NCBI GenBank assembly: GCA_019695435.1 | Contig: JACTVF010000044.1 | Span: 1-12,107 of the forward strand | DNA length: 12,107 bases | From: Methanoregulaceae archaeon | Lineage (GTDB): Archaea; Halobacteriota; Methanomicrobia; Methanomicrobiales; Methanospirillaceae | Direction: 5' to 3' | Shown: piece by piece, positions 5,285-12,107 of the stretch | How positions within the stretch are numbered: the stretch's first letter is position 1 | Layout of the letters: each line of letters starts with the position of its first letter | Notes under the pieces: generated by a model | Told to the model about the DNA's origin: nothing | Database searches by the model: none | What the model saw: only the letters and a program-made list of their open reading frames with translations | Program-made: the position numbers and the translations under genes

Positions 5285-6691
5285 TCAAAACCCCGGCTGC
5301 TCGCGGGCCTCCCACTTTGCAAAGCCGAGCCGGGCAAAAAACGCGGCAGGAAGAAGAAGGATCACGGCAGCGAGAGCAGCAAACGGTGCGGCAAACGCAA
5401 CTGCGGAGAGGATGATGAGCACGATACCAATGAGGACGAGATACGTGGCCATCACCTTCACGTTATAGACAAGGACGCTGGGCGACAGGCCGGTCAGCCA
5501 GATGGTGATCCCGAGGCTGTAGAACGAGATCGAGAGACAGAGCACGACCGCCGGGACAAGGTAGAGCACCTGCCCGGAGAGCAGGGCGGCGAGCGCGACA
5601 AACACCGCGGGGATCAGCTGGAGGACCGAAAAACTCGCAATCTTGCTTTTTATGAGGGTCCGGACGCTGACCGGCAGGCACGCATAGGCCCCGTACGTGT
5701 CAAACATCGTGATCCATGTGTACATCGTCGATGCAATCACGCCGGTTACGATGGCAAATTCAAGGAGGACACCATAAGACGGGAGGTACCCGTTGAGGAG
5801 CGAGAGGAAGAACCAGATCACAACCAGCGGGATGGCAAAAGAAAAGAGTGTCTGGCCGACCATGCCCCCGCTCCGGTACATATCGATGAGGTCCTTTGCA
5901 GCCAGAGGCGGCGTGGGAAAGAAGGAGAGTTTTCTGGCAAGCGGCGTGAGCATGTCAGGGTAATGTTTTGTCGCATCGGATGTTTCAGGAGTAAAGAGCC
6001 AGATCGAGATACAGAAAAGAACCGCGATGGCCAGACAGGAGAGGACGAGGTTTTCCCATGAAAATGTGGTGAAGAGCATCAGCGGGGGAAAGTACCGGGC
6101 GGGGTTCTGCCCGGTCAGGAGGGCAAGTGCCCCCCCGGCTCCCGCAATGACGACGAGGATCGCGGCGAGCGCCGGCTTCGAGCGCGAATAGACCGAGGAG
6201 AGGAAAAAAACGGCGCAGAGGCCGGAGAGGAAGGAGAGCGTGAGGGTGAGGGAGAGGAGCAGCGGCAGGGTGACCGGCACACCGATGAAAGGAGAGGCGA
6301 GCAGGAACCCGAGCGCGAGCGGGAACACCCAGAGGACAAAGTAGTAGAGCGTGTCTTTTATGACAAAGTTTGCAAAGATGAAGCGTTCGGAAAGCGGCAG
6401 GCTCCGTGCGGAATAGGTAAGGAGACTCGCCTGCCCGAACCGCCGGTTCATCACCTCGGCCCCCAGCAGGCCGAACGCCCCGACCATGAAGCCGAGCATC
6501 AGGTAGTTCGCATGGAGGACTAGTGAGAGTTCCCCGGCTGGCAGTGCCTGGCGCATCAGCGGGAGGAGGAACGAGCCCATGAAGGCGATCCAGAAGATGA
6601 GAATGGGAAAGAGCGCAAACGAGATGCTCCCAAACATCGTCGAGTGGACCCGCCACTCCTCTTTTACCATCGCAATAAACAGCTCAGGCAT
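5285..6691 (-). CDS. ABC-2 type exporter permease
   Basis: A 468-residue polytopic membrane protein with about twelve hydrophobic segments, spread along the chain from about residue 20 to near the C-terminus. It lacks any ATPase motif and carries no signal peptide. Its gene overlaps the ABC ATPase gene by eight bases (ATGCCTGA: ATPase stop inside, permease start outside), which means coupled translation and a shared complex. Together they should form an ABC exporter whose two nucleotide-binding domains come from the upstream gene. The length suggests two fused six-helix halves, as in larger ABC-2 permeases. ATG 6691 is chosen over upstream in-frame codons because those lie wholly inside the ATPase gene and encode Ser/Thr/Arg-rich shadow sequence. 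The transported substrate is unknown; the TetR context suggests drug, lipid or toxic-metabolite export. Confidence 0.8.
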   Translation of the reverse strand: MPELFIAMVKEEWRVHSTMFGSISFALFPILIFWIAFMGSFLLPLMRQALPAGELSLVLHANYLMLGFMVGAFGLLGAEVMNRRFGQASLLTYSARSLPLSERFIFANFVIKDTLYYFVLWVFPLALGFLLASPFIGVPVTLPLLLSLTLTLSFLSGLCAVFFLSSVYSRSKPALAAILVVIAGAGGALALLTGQNPARYFPPLMLFTTFSWENLVLSCLAIAVLFCISIWLFTPETSDATKHYPDMLTPLARKLSFFPTPPLAAKDLIDMYRSGGMVGQTLFSFAIPLVVIWFFLSLLNGYLPSYGVLLEFAIVTGVIASTMYTWITMFDTYGAYACLPVSVRTLIKSKIASFSVLQLIPAVFVALAALLSGQVLYLVPAVVLCLSISFYSLGITIWLTGLSPSVLVYNVKVMATYLVLIGIVLIILSAVAFAAPFAALAAVILLLPAAFFARLGFAKWEAREQPGF

Positions 6692-7412
6692 TGCGGTCCC
6701 TCTGCACAAGTGCAAGGAAGAAGTCGTCGAGGTGCCGGTGCTCGGTCTTAAGGTCGGAGACCGTCCCGGTGTGGAGGATGTTTCCCTTGTGCAGGATCGC
6801 AAAGCCCGAGCAGATCTCCTCAGCCACCTCGAGGATGTGGGTCGAGAGGAAGATCGTATTACCGGCTTTTACGTATGCCGTGAGATAATCCTTGACGACA
6901 TGCTGCATGATCGGGTCGAAGTTGATGAGCGGCTCGTCGATCAGGGCGAGCTCCGGTTTGTGGATAAATGCCTGCGCAAACATCAGTTTCTGCCGGGTCC
7001 CCCGCGAAAGGTCCTTGCAGAGCACGTCTTTCTTGTCCGCAAAATCGAGGAAATCGAACCACCATGCGGCCCGCTCTTTGATATCGGGGATCTTCCGGAT
7101 CGCACCCACGAACTGCAGGTACTCGGCTGCCGAGAGGAAACTCGGGGGCGTCTCCTGTTCGGGAATGATCCCGACACGCTCCCGGACGCCGATGGGATCC
7201 TGTTGCACGTCAAGGCCGAGCACGGTCGCCGTCCCGCCGGTCGGCCGGATCTGGCCAGTCAGCATCTTGATCATGGTCGACTTGCCCGAACCGTTGGGGC
7301 CGAGCAGGCCAAAGAGCGCGCCTTTCTCCACGGACAGGGTGACGTGGTTGACTGCGACGAGGTAGCCGTACACTTTCGTGAGGCCGGCTGCCGATATCGC
7401 GGGAGCAGTCAT
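6684..7412 (-). CDS. ABC transporter ATP-binding protein
   Basis: A 242-residue ATPase with all core motifs: Walker A GPNGSGKST (38-46), Q-loop Gln86 (IPEQE), signature LSRGT (135-139), Walker B LALIDEP (155-161) with Glu160 as the catalytic base, D-loop NFDP, and a switch histidine in FLSTHILEV. The LSRGT form in place of LSGGQ is common in the DrrA/NatA-type ABC-2 ATPases, as I recall. It powers the permease encoded by the next gene, with which it overlaps by eight bases. The frame extends to 7499, but ATG 7412 is chosen since the family domain begins at once (ISAAGLTKVYG) and this ATG overlaps the stop of a small upstream frame by four bases (ATGA). There is no good Shine-Dalgarno site, so translation may depend on coupling. 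Confidence 0.92.
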   Translation of the reverse strand: MTAPAISAAGLTKVYGYLVAVNHVTLSVEKGALFGLLGPNGSGKSTMIKMLTGQIRPTGGTATVLGLDVQQDPIGVRERVGIIPEQETPPSFLSAAEYLQFVGAIRKIPDIKERAAWWFDFLDFADKKDVLCKDLSRGTRQKLMFAQAFIHKPELALIDEPLINFDPIMQHVVKDYLTAYVKAGNTIFLSTHILEVAEEICSGFAILHKGNILHTGTVSDLKTEHRHLDDFFLALVQRDRNA

Positions 7413-7513
7413 GGCCGGTTTACCGGGGAAATGAAAAGGAGATCTACCGGCTGTACAGGTGTCCTGAGCGTGCGCCCCGGGAGGGTGCAGGAAAAACATG
7501 CGGTGTCGTTCAT
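7409..7513 (-). CDS. 34-codon micro-ORF coupled to the ABC ATPase gene
   Basis: ATG 7513 opens a 34-residue frame ending in TGA 7411-7409, which overlaps the ATPase ATG by four bases. GGAG lies about nine bases upstream of its start. The peptide contains a CFSC motif near the N-terminus and a hydrophobic LLFISP near the end. It is in the same frame as the TetR gene, which stops at 7592, and no stop falls between. It may be a real small protein, a translation relay, or the worn tail of a once longer TetR protein. Confidence 0.25.
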   Translation of the reverse strand: MNDTACFSCTLPGRTLRTPVQPVDLLFISPVNRP

Positions 7514-7599
7514 GGATGGTTCTCCAAATGGATGGCAGTTACGGAGAGACGGGGTCGTCCCCGGTATGCGGTCGTAATCCGGTTCGTAATATCAGTCAT
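7510..7599 (-). CDS. 29-codon micro-ORF between TetR and the next small frame
   Basis: ATG 7599 overlaps the end of the TetR gene by eight bases (ATGACTGA) and the TGA at 7512-7510 overlaps the next ATG by four (ATGA). The peptide is rich in Arg, Thr and Pro with no recognisable motif. Such exact overlaps at both ends suggest a chain of coupled translation across the gap between TetR and the ABC genes, but chance is possible in GC-rich DNA. Confidence 0.2.
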   Translation of the reverse strand: MTDITNRITTAYRGRPRLSVTAIHLENHP

Positions 7600-8236
7600 G
7601 GTCGTCTGCTCCTTTTCTCTTTGCCGTCACGCCGGTCGCATTACAGGATTCATCCGTCTCCGGGCGGGCTGCAAGGCCGTTCCAGAGGAACGCCAGTCCC
7701 TGCTGTCCGAGCAGTTCCCGTTTCTCCGGGTCGGGTGTCGCCATGATCCGGGGAGAGATCCCGGCGAGGGAGGCGGCAAGAATCGAGCAGAGGAGGGCCG
7801 GGTCATAATCCCGTATGATGCCCTCACGGATCCCGTCCCGGACCAGTTCCTGTAAAAAGAGGAAATGCGACATGCCCACTTCATGGGCGGTCGTGGAGAC
7901 AAACGGTGAATGGGCGAACTGCTCCATGAACCGGAACCTGCCCGGGTTTGCGGTCGCCCACGCAATCGCATTCTTTCCTACCCGGCAGATCTTTGCCTTG
8001 ACCGTCTGCTCCTCGCCGACTCCTGTTTTGAGGGCTGCGCCCGCTTCGCTCTTGACCTGCCGGTAGAGCGTATCGATCAGTTCCTCTTTTGTCTTAAAAT
8101 AGAAAAAGAGTGTCCCGGTCGCGACCCCGGCCTCCCGCGAGATCATCGCGGTCGGCGTACCGTAAAACCCCCGCTCGGTAAAGAGCACGAGTGCCGTTTC
8201 GAGGATCGCATCCCGTTTGTCGTGTACCGGATCCAT
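7592..8236 (-). CDS. TetR/AcrR family transcriptional regulator
   Basis: A 214-residue one-domain repressor. Residues about 6-52 form the TetR DNA-binding domain: KRDAILETALVLFTERGF, then the helix-turn-helix ISREAGVATGTLFFYFKTKEEL with the family's typical (Y/F)FK(T/S)KEEL ending. The rest is the helical ligand-binding and dimerisation domain, which varies too much to reveal the inducer. Two starts are possible: ATG 8236, with GGTGA five bases upstream, or GTG 8245, with GGAGG five bases upstream and overlapping the MBL gene's stop. ATG is preferred. The gene follows the MBL gene within five bases and is surely cotranscribed with it. The palindrome at 10186-10199 in front of the first gene is its most likely operator, giving autorepression of the whole array. 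Confidence 0.92.
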   Translation of the reverse strand: MDPVHDKRDAILETALVLFTERGFYGTPTAMISREAGVATGTLFFYFKTKEELIDTLYRQVKSEAGAALKTGVGEEQTVKAKICRVGKNAIAWATANPGRFRFMEQFAHSPFVSTTAHEVGMSHFLFLQELVRDGIREGIIRDYDPALLCSILAASLAGISPRIMATPDPEKRELLGQQGLAFLWNGLAARPETDESCNATGVTAKRKGADDHD

Positions 8237-8241
8237 ACGGT

Positions 8242-8931
8242 TCACCGCACCAGCGCCTCCACCTGTTCCTGTGAAAACGGCCCGCCATGCCCGGCATAGA
8301 TGATCTCCGGGTTGGTATCAAGGATCATGCGGATGCTCTTTACTGCCGCTTCCGGGTCTTCTGCAAAGACCGGGAGCCGGGGCCGTGCGGCAGGGAACAT
8401 CCCGGTGATCAGATCGCCTGCAATGCACTCGCCGGTCGCAAGGCTCACCGAGAGCGACCCGTTCGTGTGGCCCGGCGTGGGGATGATCGTGCCGTCCACG
8501 CTGAATGCTCCGAGCCGGTACGGGGCATCGATCCGGATCACCGGCCGGACAGCGAGTTCCGGCGCCGGGGCGTGCTTTCCGATCATAAGGCGGAGCAGGT
8601 ACCCGAGCAGCGCGGTCGGGGGTGTCGGGGCGCTTGCACCCGTACAAAGATAATCCGCCTCACGGGCATGGACGAGCACCGGGGCACCGGTAGCACCGGA
8701 AAGCGCGGCTGCGCCCCCGGAATGGTCGAGGTGTGCATGGGTGATAATAATCAGTGCAAGATCCCAGGGTTTCAGCCCCTCCTCCTGTAAAGCCGAGAGG
8801 ATCTTCGGGGCGCTCCCCGGCAGGCCGGTATCCACGAGCACCGGCCGGGCCCCCCGGATCAGGAATGCATTTACATGGCCGAGAGGGATCGCCTTAACGA
8901 TGGAAACCCGGGAAGTGACAGGTTCATCCAT
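8242..8931 (-). CDS. MBL-fold metallo-hydrolase
   Basis: A 229-residue metallo-beta-lactamase-fold enzyme with the full set of metal ligands: H65, H67, D69 and H70 (THAHLDHSG), H155 (PGHTNGS), D173 (IAGD) and H215 (AGHGGP). Two zinc or iron ions are expected, and the protein should hydrolyse an ester, thioester, lactone or similar bond in the cytoplasm; no signal peptide is present. The overall layout resembles the glyoxalase II-like general MBL hydrolases. It overlaps the aldo/keto reductase gene by eight bases (ATGGATGA) and lies five bases before the TetR gene, so all three are made from one message. Reductase, hydrolase and exporter under one regulator suggest handling of a toxic carbonyl or ester compound, which is inference. 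Confidence 0.9.
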   Translation of the reverse strand: MDEPVTSRVSIVKAIPLGHVNAFLIRGARPVLVDTGLPGSAPKILSALQEEGLKPWDLALIIITHAHLDHSGGAAALSGATGAPVLVHAREADYLCTGASAPTPPTALLGYLLRLMIGKHAPAPELAVRPVIRIDAPYRLGAFSVDGTIIPTPGHTNGSLSVSLATGECIAGDLITGMFPAARPRLPVFAEDPEAAVKSIRMILDTNPEIIYAGHGGPFSQEQVEALVR

Positions 8932-10162
8932 GGGGGCTCTCCCCGGAGAAGAGGGAGCGTACGCGGGCGGCCTGGTTCATGCACCACAGCCCTCCTTTGA
9001 GTACCGGCACGACGACGCCCATCATCCCTTCCATATCCGCTTTCACGTCCTTCATGAGCCGGGGAATCGGCAGGTGCTGGGGGCAGGCCTTCTCGCACTT
9101 CCCGCACTGCCGGCAGAGCCCGGCATACGAGACATCACCGATGAGCCCGCCGTGGTGGCCGATATACTGGAAGCGAGGGGCCCGGTCCTTCGGGAAGAGG
9201 TGGTGTGCATTGTAGAGCGCAAAACAGCCCGGGATATCGACCCCGGCCGGGCAGGGCATGCAGTACCCGCAGCCGGTGCACCCGACCTTCATGAGCCGGC
9301 GGTAGGTCTCCTTTACCTGGTCGATGCGGGCAATGTCGTCGGGAGTGAGTGACTGCGGGAGTGCCGACCCTGCGACGCGGATGTTTTCATCGATATGGGC
9401 CTCGTTGTTCATGCCCGAGAGGACGACGGTCACTTCCGGGTGGTTCCAGACCCAGGAAAGGCCCCACTCGGCCGGTGACCGTTTCACCGGCGCCTCGTCC
9501 CAGATCTTCCGGATCTCCTCCGGTACCGGCCCAGCGAGGTTCCCGCCGCGCAGGGGCTCCATGATCATAACAGCGAGGTTTTTTCCTGCTGCATACCTCA
9601 GTCCCGCAGTCCCAGCCTGGTTGTGTTCATCAAGAAAATTGTACTGGATCTGACAGAACTGCCAGTCGTACGCGTCCACGATCTGCCTAAATGCATCGAG
9701 CGTGCCGTGGAATGAGAACCCGGCGTTTCGAATCTTTCCGGCCTTTTTGGCCTGTCCGAGGAATTCGAGCACCCTGAGTCTTTCCATCTTCTCCCAGCTC
9801 TCTTTGCCCAGACTGTGGAGCAGGTAATAATCGATGTGATCGGTTTTCAGCGTCGCAAGTTGCTTGGCAAGAATACGTTCCATGTCAGCACGCTCCCGGA
9901 CCGACCAGTGGGGAAGTTTTGTGGCAATCCTTACCTTTTCTCTATATCCGTCAAGGAGGGCCTTTCCGAGGATCTGCTCGCTCTTCCCGAAATGGTAGGC
10001 GGGAGCGGTATCAAAGTAATTGACACCCGAATCAATGGCATGGCGGATCTGCCGGATTGCACGCTCTTCATCGATGCTCCGGTTTTTCGACGGTAACCGC
10101 ATACAGCCGAAACCGAGGATGGAGAGGCGGTCGCCGGTTTTTGGAACGGTACGGTAGAGCAT
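8924..10162 (-). CDS. aldo/keto reductase fused to a double [4Fe-4S] ferredoxin domain
   Basis: A 412-residue oxidoreductase of the COG1453-like group. The N-terminal (beta/alpha)8 barrel keeps the full aldo/keto reductase tetrad: D51 and Y56 (FDTAPAYHFG), K82 (IATKLPHW) and H116 (YYLLHSL). The C-terminus adds two cysteine motifs, CTGCGYCMPCP (295-305) and CRQCGKCEKACP (350-361), which should bind two [4Fe-4S] clusters and let the enzyme trade electrons with ferredoxin-like partners as well as with a nicotinamide or other cofactor. The family is common in methanogens and clostridia; its substrates are mostly unknown. AGGTG lies five bases before ATG 10162. It is the first gene of the TetR-controlled array, directly behind the probable operator, and overlaps the MBL gene by eight bases. 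Confidence 0.93.
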   Translation of the reverse strand: MLYRTVPKTGDRLSILGFGCMRLPSKNRSIDEERAIRQIRHAIDSGVNYFDTAPAYHFGKSEQILGKALLDGYREKVRIATKLPHWSVRERADMERILAKQLATLKTDHIDYYLLHSLGKESWEKMERLRVLEFLGQAKKAGKIRNAGFSFHGTLDAFRQIVDAYDWQFCQIQYNFLDEHNQAGTAGLRYAAGKNLAVMIMEPLRGGNLAGPVPEEIRKIWDEAPVKRSPAEWGLSWVWNHPEVTVVLSGMNNEAHIDENIRVAGSALPQSLTPDDIARIDQVKETYRRLMKVGCTGCGYCMPCPAGVDIPGCFALYNAHHLFPKDRAPRFQYIGHHGGLIGDVSYAGLCRQCGKCEKACPQHLPIPRLMKDVKADMEGMMGVVVPVLKGGLWCMNQAARVRSLFSGESPHG

Positions 10163-10185
10163 GAGTGCACCTGTTTTGTATAAAT

Positions 10186-10199
10186 TGACTGGTCAGTCA
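10186..10199. promoter_or_regulatory. probable TetR operator
   Basis: TGACTG-GT-CAGTCA has perfect 6-bp inverted arms around two bases, the size and symmetry of many TetR-family operators. It lies 24 bases upstream of the reductase start codon, just where transcription should begin from the A/T-rich box at about 10215-10226. A repressor bound here would block initiation. No second copy is visible elsewhere in the window. The regulator is probably the TetR protein encoded third in the array. Confidence 0.6.
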
Positions 10200-10214
10200 G
10201 TATGTTGGACCGGC

Positions 10215-10226
10215 ATAATATTTAAT
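10215..10226 (-). promoter_or_regulatory. TATA box of the reductase-MBL-TetR-ABC array
   Basis: The minus strand reads ATTAAATATTAT, a good archaeal TATA element. Start of transcription about 25 bases on would fall near 10195, within the palindromic operator. A second T/A-rich box at 10177-10184 is less likely, as its start would fall inside the coding region. Confidence 0.45.
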
Positions 10227-10290
10227 CTGCGCTGATGTACTCCTGCATCCGGGTCCCGGAAGACTGGAGGATAACGAGACGTACATGCCT

Positions 10291-10326
10291 CTGTGTCATC
10301 ATTCATCTGGTACAGGTATGATACAG
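10291..10326. repeat. imperfect inverted repeat downstream of mgtA
   Basis: CTGTGTCAT (10291-10299) pairs with ATGATACAG (10318-10326): nine pairs with one G-T wobble and an 18-base loop. A second hairpin, TACCCG/CGGGTA around seven bases, lies at 10353-10371. Both are in the 260-base gap between mgtA and the reductase gene and may be mRNA 3'-end structures; no T-run follows either. Confidence 0.3.
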
Positions 10327-10422
10327 GGTAAAGGAGCTCGAAATCATTTTTGTACCCGCTCCCCCCGGGTATCACAGAAATAAATGGGGTACAGGCCGCA
10401 CATCCCACGGCATCCGGGCGGT

Positions 10423-12107
10423 CTATGAACCCGCATCTCTTTTTTTCACGGGGAGGCCGGAATACCTGCGATAGAACCAGAGCTTGACTCCTTCGACAAT
10501 AAAGATATACCCGGCCACCAGAATGGCAAGCACGCCAAAAAACGAGAGCGGGGGCGGCACAAAGCCAAAGAGGCTCCCGACAGGGGTAAACGGCAGGACG
10601 CATGCAATCACCACGATAAAGATGGTACTTGCGGCAAGGAGCCGGCTCGGCCGGCTCTTCCAGAAGGGGATGGTCTGTGTCCTGATGACAAAGATCACGA
10701 GCGTCTGGGTACAGATCGACTCGATGAACCAGGAGGTCTGGAAAAGTGCGACATCGGCCTTGAATATGATGAGGAGGATACCGAAGGTGATAAAGTCGAA
10801 GACCGAACTGATCGGGCCGAAGATGACGATAAACTTCTGGATAAATCCCATGTCCCACTTCTTGGGCGTGCTGATGTACGAATCGTCCACCTTGTCAGTC
10901 GGGATGGTCGATTCCGAGAAATCATAGAGGAGGTTGTTGAGCAGGATCTGGATGGGGAGCATCGGGAGGAACTTCAAAAAGAGGGAGGCCCCGGCGACCG
11001 AGAACATGTTCCCGAAGTTCGAGCTCGTACCCATCAGGATGTATTTCATCGTGTTGCCAAAGGTCTTACGGCCCTCGAGTACCCCATCGTTGAGGATCCG
11101 CAGATCGCTCCTGACAAGGATGATATCCGCCGACTCCTTTGCAATATCCACCGCGTTTGCGACCGAGATGCCGACATCGGCCTCACGGATGGAGGGCGCA
11201 TCGTTGATGCCGTCACCCATGAACCCGACGACATGGCCGTTGTGTTTGAGCGCGTTCATCACCCGGTTTTTCTGGACCGGTGTCATCCGGGAGAAGATGG
11301 TCACCCCTTCAACCACCCGGGCAAGTCCCTCGTCATCAAGGTTCTCAATTTCGGTGCCTTTGAGGACTCCTTTTATTGAGAGGCCGATCAGTTCGCAGGT
11401 CTTCCGGGTCACCAGCTCGTTGTCCCCGGTAAGGATCCTGAGATCGATGCCGGACCGGGCGAGGAGCTGCACTGACTCGCGGGCGCTCTCCTTGGGCGGG
11501 TCGATGAAGGTGATGAGGCCGACAAGGACCATCTCCTTCTCGTCATCCACGGAAAATGTGGCCTGCGCAGTGTCCAGGTGCCGGTAACAGACCGCGAGCG
11601 TCCGGAATCCCTGCGTGCTTTGCTCCTCGTAGATCCGCTGGATCCGCTGCCGGGCATTATCATCGAGTGGCCGGATCCCGCCCCCTCGCTCCTCGGCAGC
11701 ACAGATCCGGAGGATCTCCTCAGGTGCCCCTTTCGATATGATGACGGCGCCGTCTTTACAGGCTGCAACGACGGATACCCGTTTCCTGATAAAATCGAAA
11801 GGGATCTCGTCAACCTTGGTGCAGTCGCTGATATCGAGATGCCGGAACCGGACCACAGCCTCGTCGAGCGGGCTTTTGAGCCCGGTGCTGAACACGCTGT
11901 TGATGTAGGAGTAGGTAAGCACGGTCTCGCTGTCGTTTCCTTCCGTGTCGAGGTGGCGGACAAGGGCGATCTGGTTCTCGGTCAGCGTCCCGGTCTTGTC
12001 GGTGCACAGGACGTCCATGCTCCCGAAGTTCTGGATCGATTCCGGGTGTTTGACGATAGCGCCCTTCTCCGACATCGCGATCGCGCCTTTCGAGAGGTTG
12101 AGCGAGA
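10423..12107 (-). CDS. mgtA: P-type Mg2+-transporting ATPase, C-terminal part
   Basis: About 561 codons are visible; the gene enters from the right edge, so its N-terminal actuator domain and first helices are missing. The visible part opens with SLNLSKGAIAMSEKGAIVK and the phosphorylation motif DKTGTLT (Asp codon at 12000-11998), then the nucleotide-binding domain with SKGAPEEIL, the TGDN motif and the hinge GDGINDAP. About six membrane helices follow, with LPIQILLNNLLYD and a final helix before a basic tail. These features match the magnesium P3B-type ATPases (MgtA/MgtB), which import Mg2+ at the cost of ATP. The frame is intact to TAG at 10425-10423. It is upstream of the TetR-controlled array on the same strand, but the 260-base gap with its own promoter separates them. 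Confidence 0.92.
   Translation of the reverse strand, partial: SLNLSKGAIAMSEKGAIVKHPESIQNFGSMDVLCTDKTGTLTENQIALVRHLDTEGNDSETVLTYSYINSVFSTGLKSPLDEAVVRFRHLDISDCTKVDEIPFDFIRKRVSVVAACKDGAVIISKGAPEEILRICAAEERGGGIRPLDDNARQRIQRIYEEQSTQGFRTLAVCYRHLDTAQATFSVDDEKEMVLVGLITFIDPPKESARESVQLLARSGIDLRILTGDNELVTRKTCELIGLSIKGVLKGTEIENLDDEGLARVVEGVTIFSRMTPVQKNRVMNALKHNGHVVGFMGDGINDAPSIREADVGISVANAVDIAKESADIILVRSDLRILNDGVLEGRKTFGNTMKYILMGTSSNFGNMFSVAGASLFLKFLPMLPIQILLNNLLYDFSESTIPTDKVDDSYISTPKKWDMGFIQKFIVIFGPISSVFDFITFGILLIIFKADVALFQTSWFIESICTQTLVIFVIRTQTIPFWKSRPSRLLAASTIFIVVIACVLPFTPVGSLFGFVPPPLSFFGVLAILVAGYIFIVEGVKLWFYRRYSGLPVKKRDAGS

Noticed and set aside
6579..7577. 332-codon plus-strand frame opposite the ABC ATPase gene
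   Set aside because: It is an antisense shadow of the ATPase and permease genes, whose Walker and signature motifs leave no doubt about the coding strand.
10193..10858. Long minus-strand frame spanning the end of mgtA and the gap behind it
   Set aside because: Its first part is a shifted-frame shadow of mgtA, which is intact with all motifs, and its product is Arg/His/Cys-rich without domains.
1..12107. CRISPR array, insertion sequence or transposase, and phage genes
   Set aside because: No regularly spaced direct repeats, no terminal inverted repeats flanking a gene and no transposase, integrase or phage structural motifs were seen on either strand.

Overview
The window looks like chromosomal DNA of a methanogenic archaeon, most likely order Methanomicrobiales (Methanoregula-like). 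This is inferred from an archaellin with a typical N-terminal segment, a lipoprotein with a Thr/Pro-rich linker, a tRNA-Thr without an encoded CCA end, TATA-type promoters, T-run terminators and the GC-rich codon use of the long genes. No database search was possible, so family names come from motifs and recall.

Left part (1-2030): a possible gene start leaving the left edge, a TIM-barrel sugar phosphate isomerase/epimerase-like gene (+), then a degenerate tRNA-Thr copy followed by an intact tRNA-Thr(GGT). A lipoprotein gene (-) converges on the tRNA.

Middle part (2031-4559): gene-poor. It holds a GC-rich palindromic element (2200-2263) with a related short copy near the left edge, a small basic helical protein of unknown function, an open-frame remnant without a start codon, an archaellin gene (-) with no archaellum genes beside it, and a roughly 790-base stretch without a convincing gene. 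That stretch contains a fully Watson-Crick nested stem structure (4086-4152), the best candidate here for an undescribed RNA. A flavin split-barrel (PPOx-like) gene follows, with a clear Shine-Dalgarno site.

Right part (4987-10162, all minus strand): a compact gene array. In transcription order it is an aldo/keto reductase with a C-terminal double [4Fe-4S] domain, an MBL-fold hydrolase, a TetR regulator, two overlapping micro-ORFs, an ABC ATPase, an ABC-2 type permease, and a 73-residue two-helix protein resembling the start of AI-2E/PerM proteins. Most junctions overlap by 4 or 8 bases. A 14-bp near-perfect palindrome lies where transcription of the first gene should start, so the TetR protein probably represses its own operon. 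The likely theme is ligand-induced redox or hydrolytic detoxification plus export, which is inference. Upstream lies the 3' part of a P-type Mg2+ ATPase gene (mgtA), cut by the right edge.
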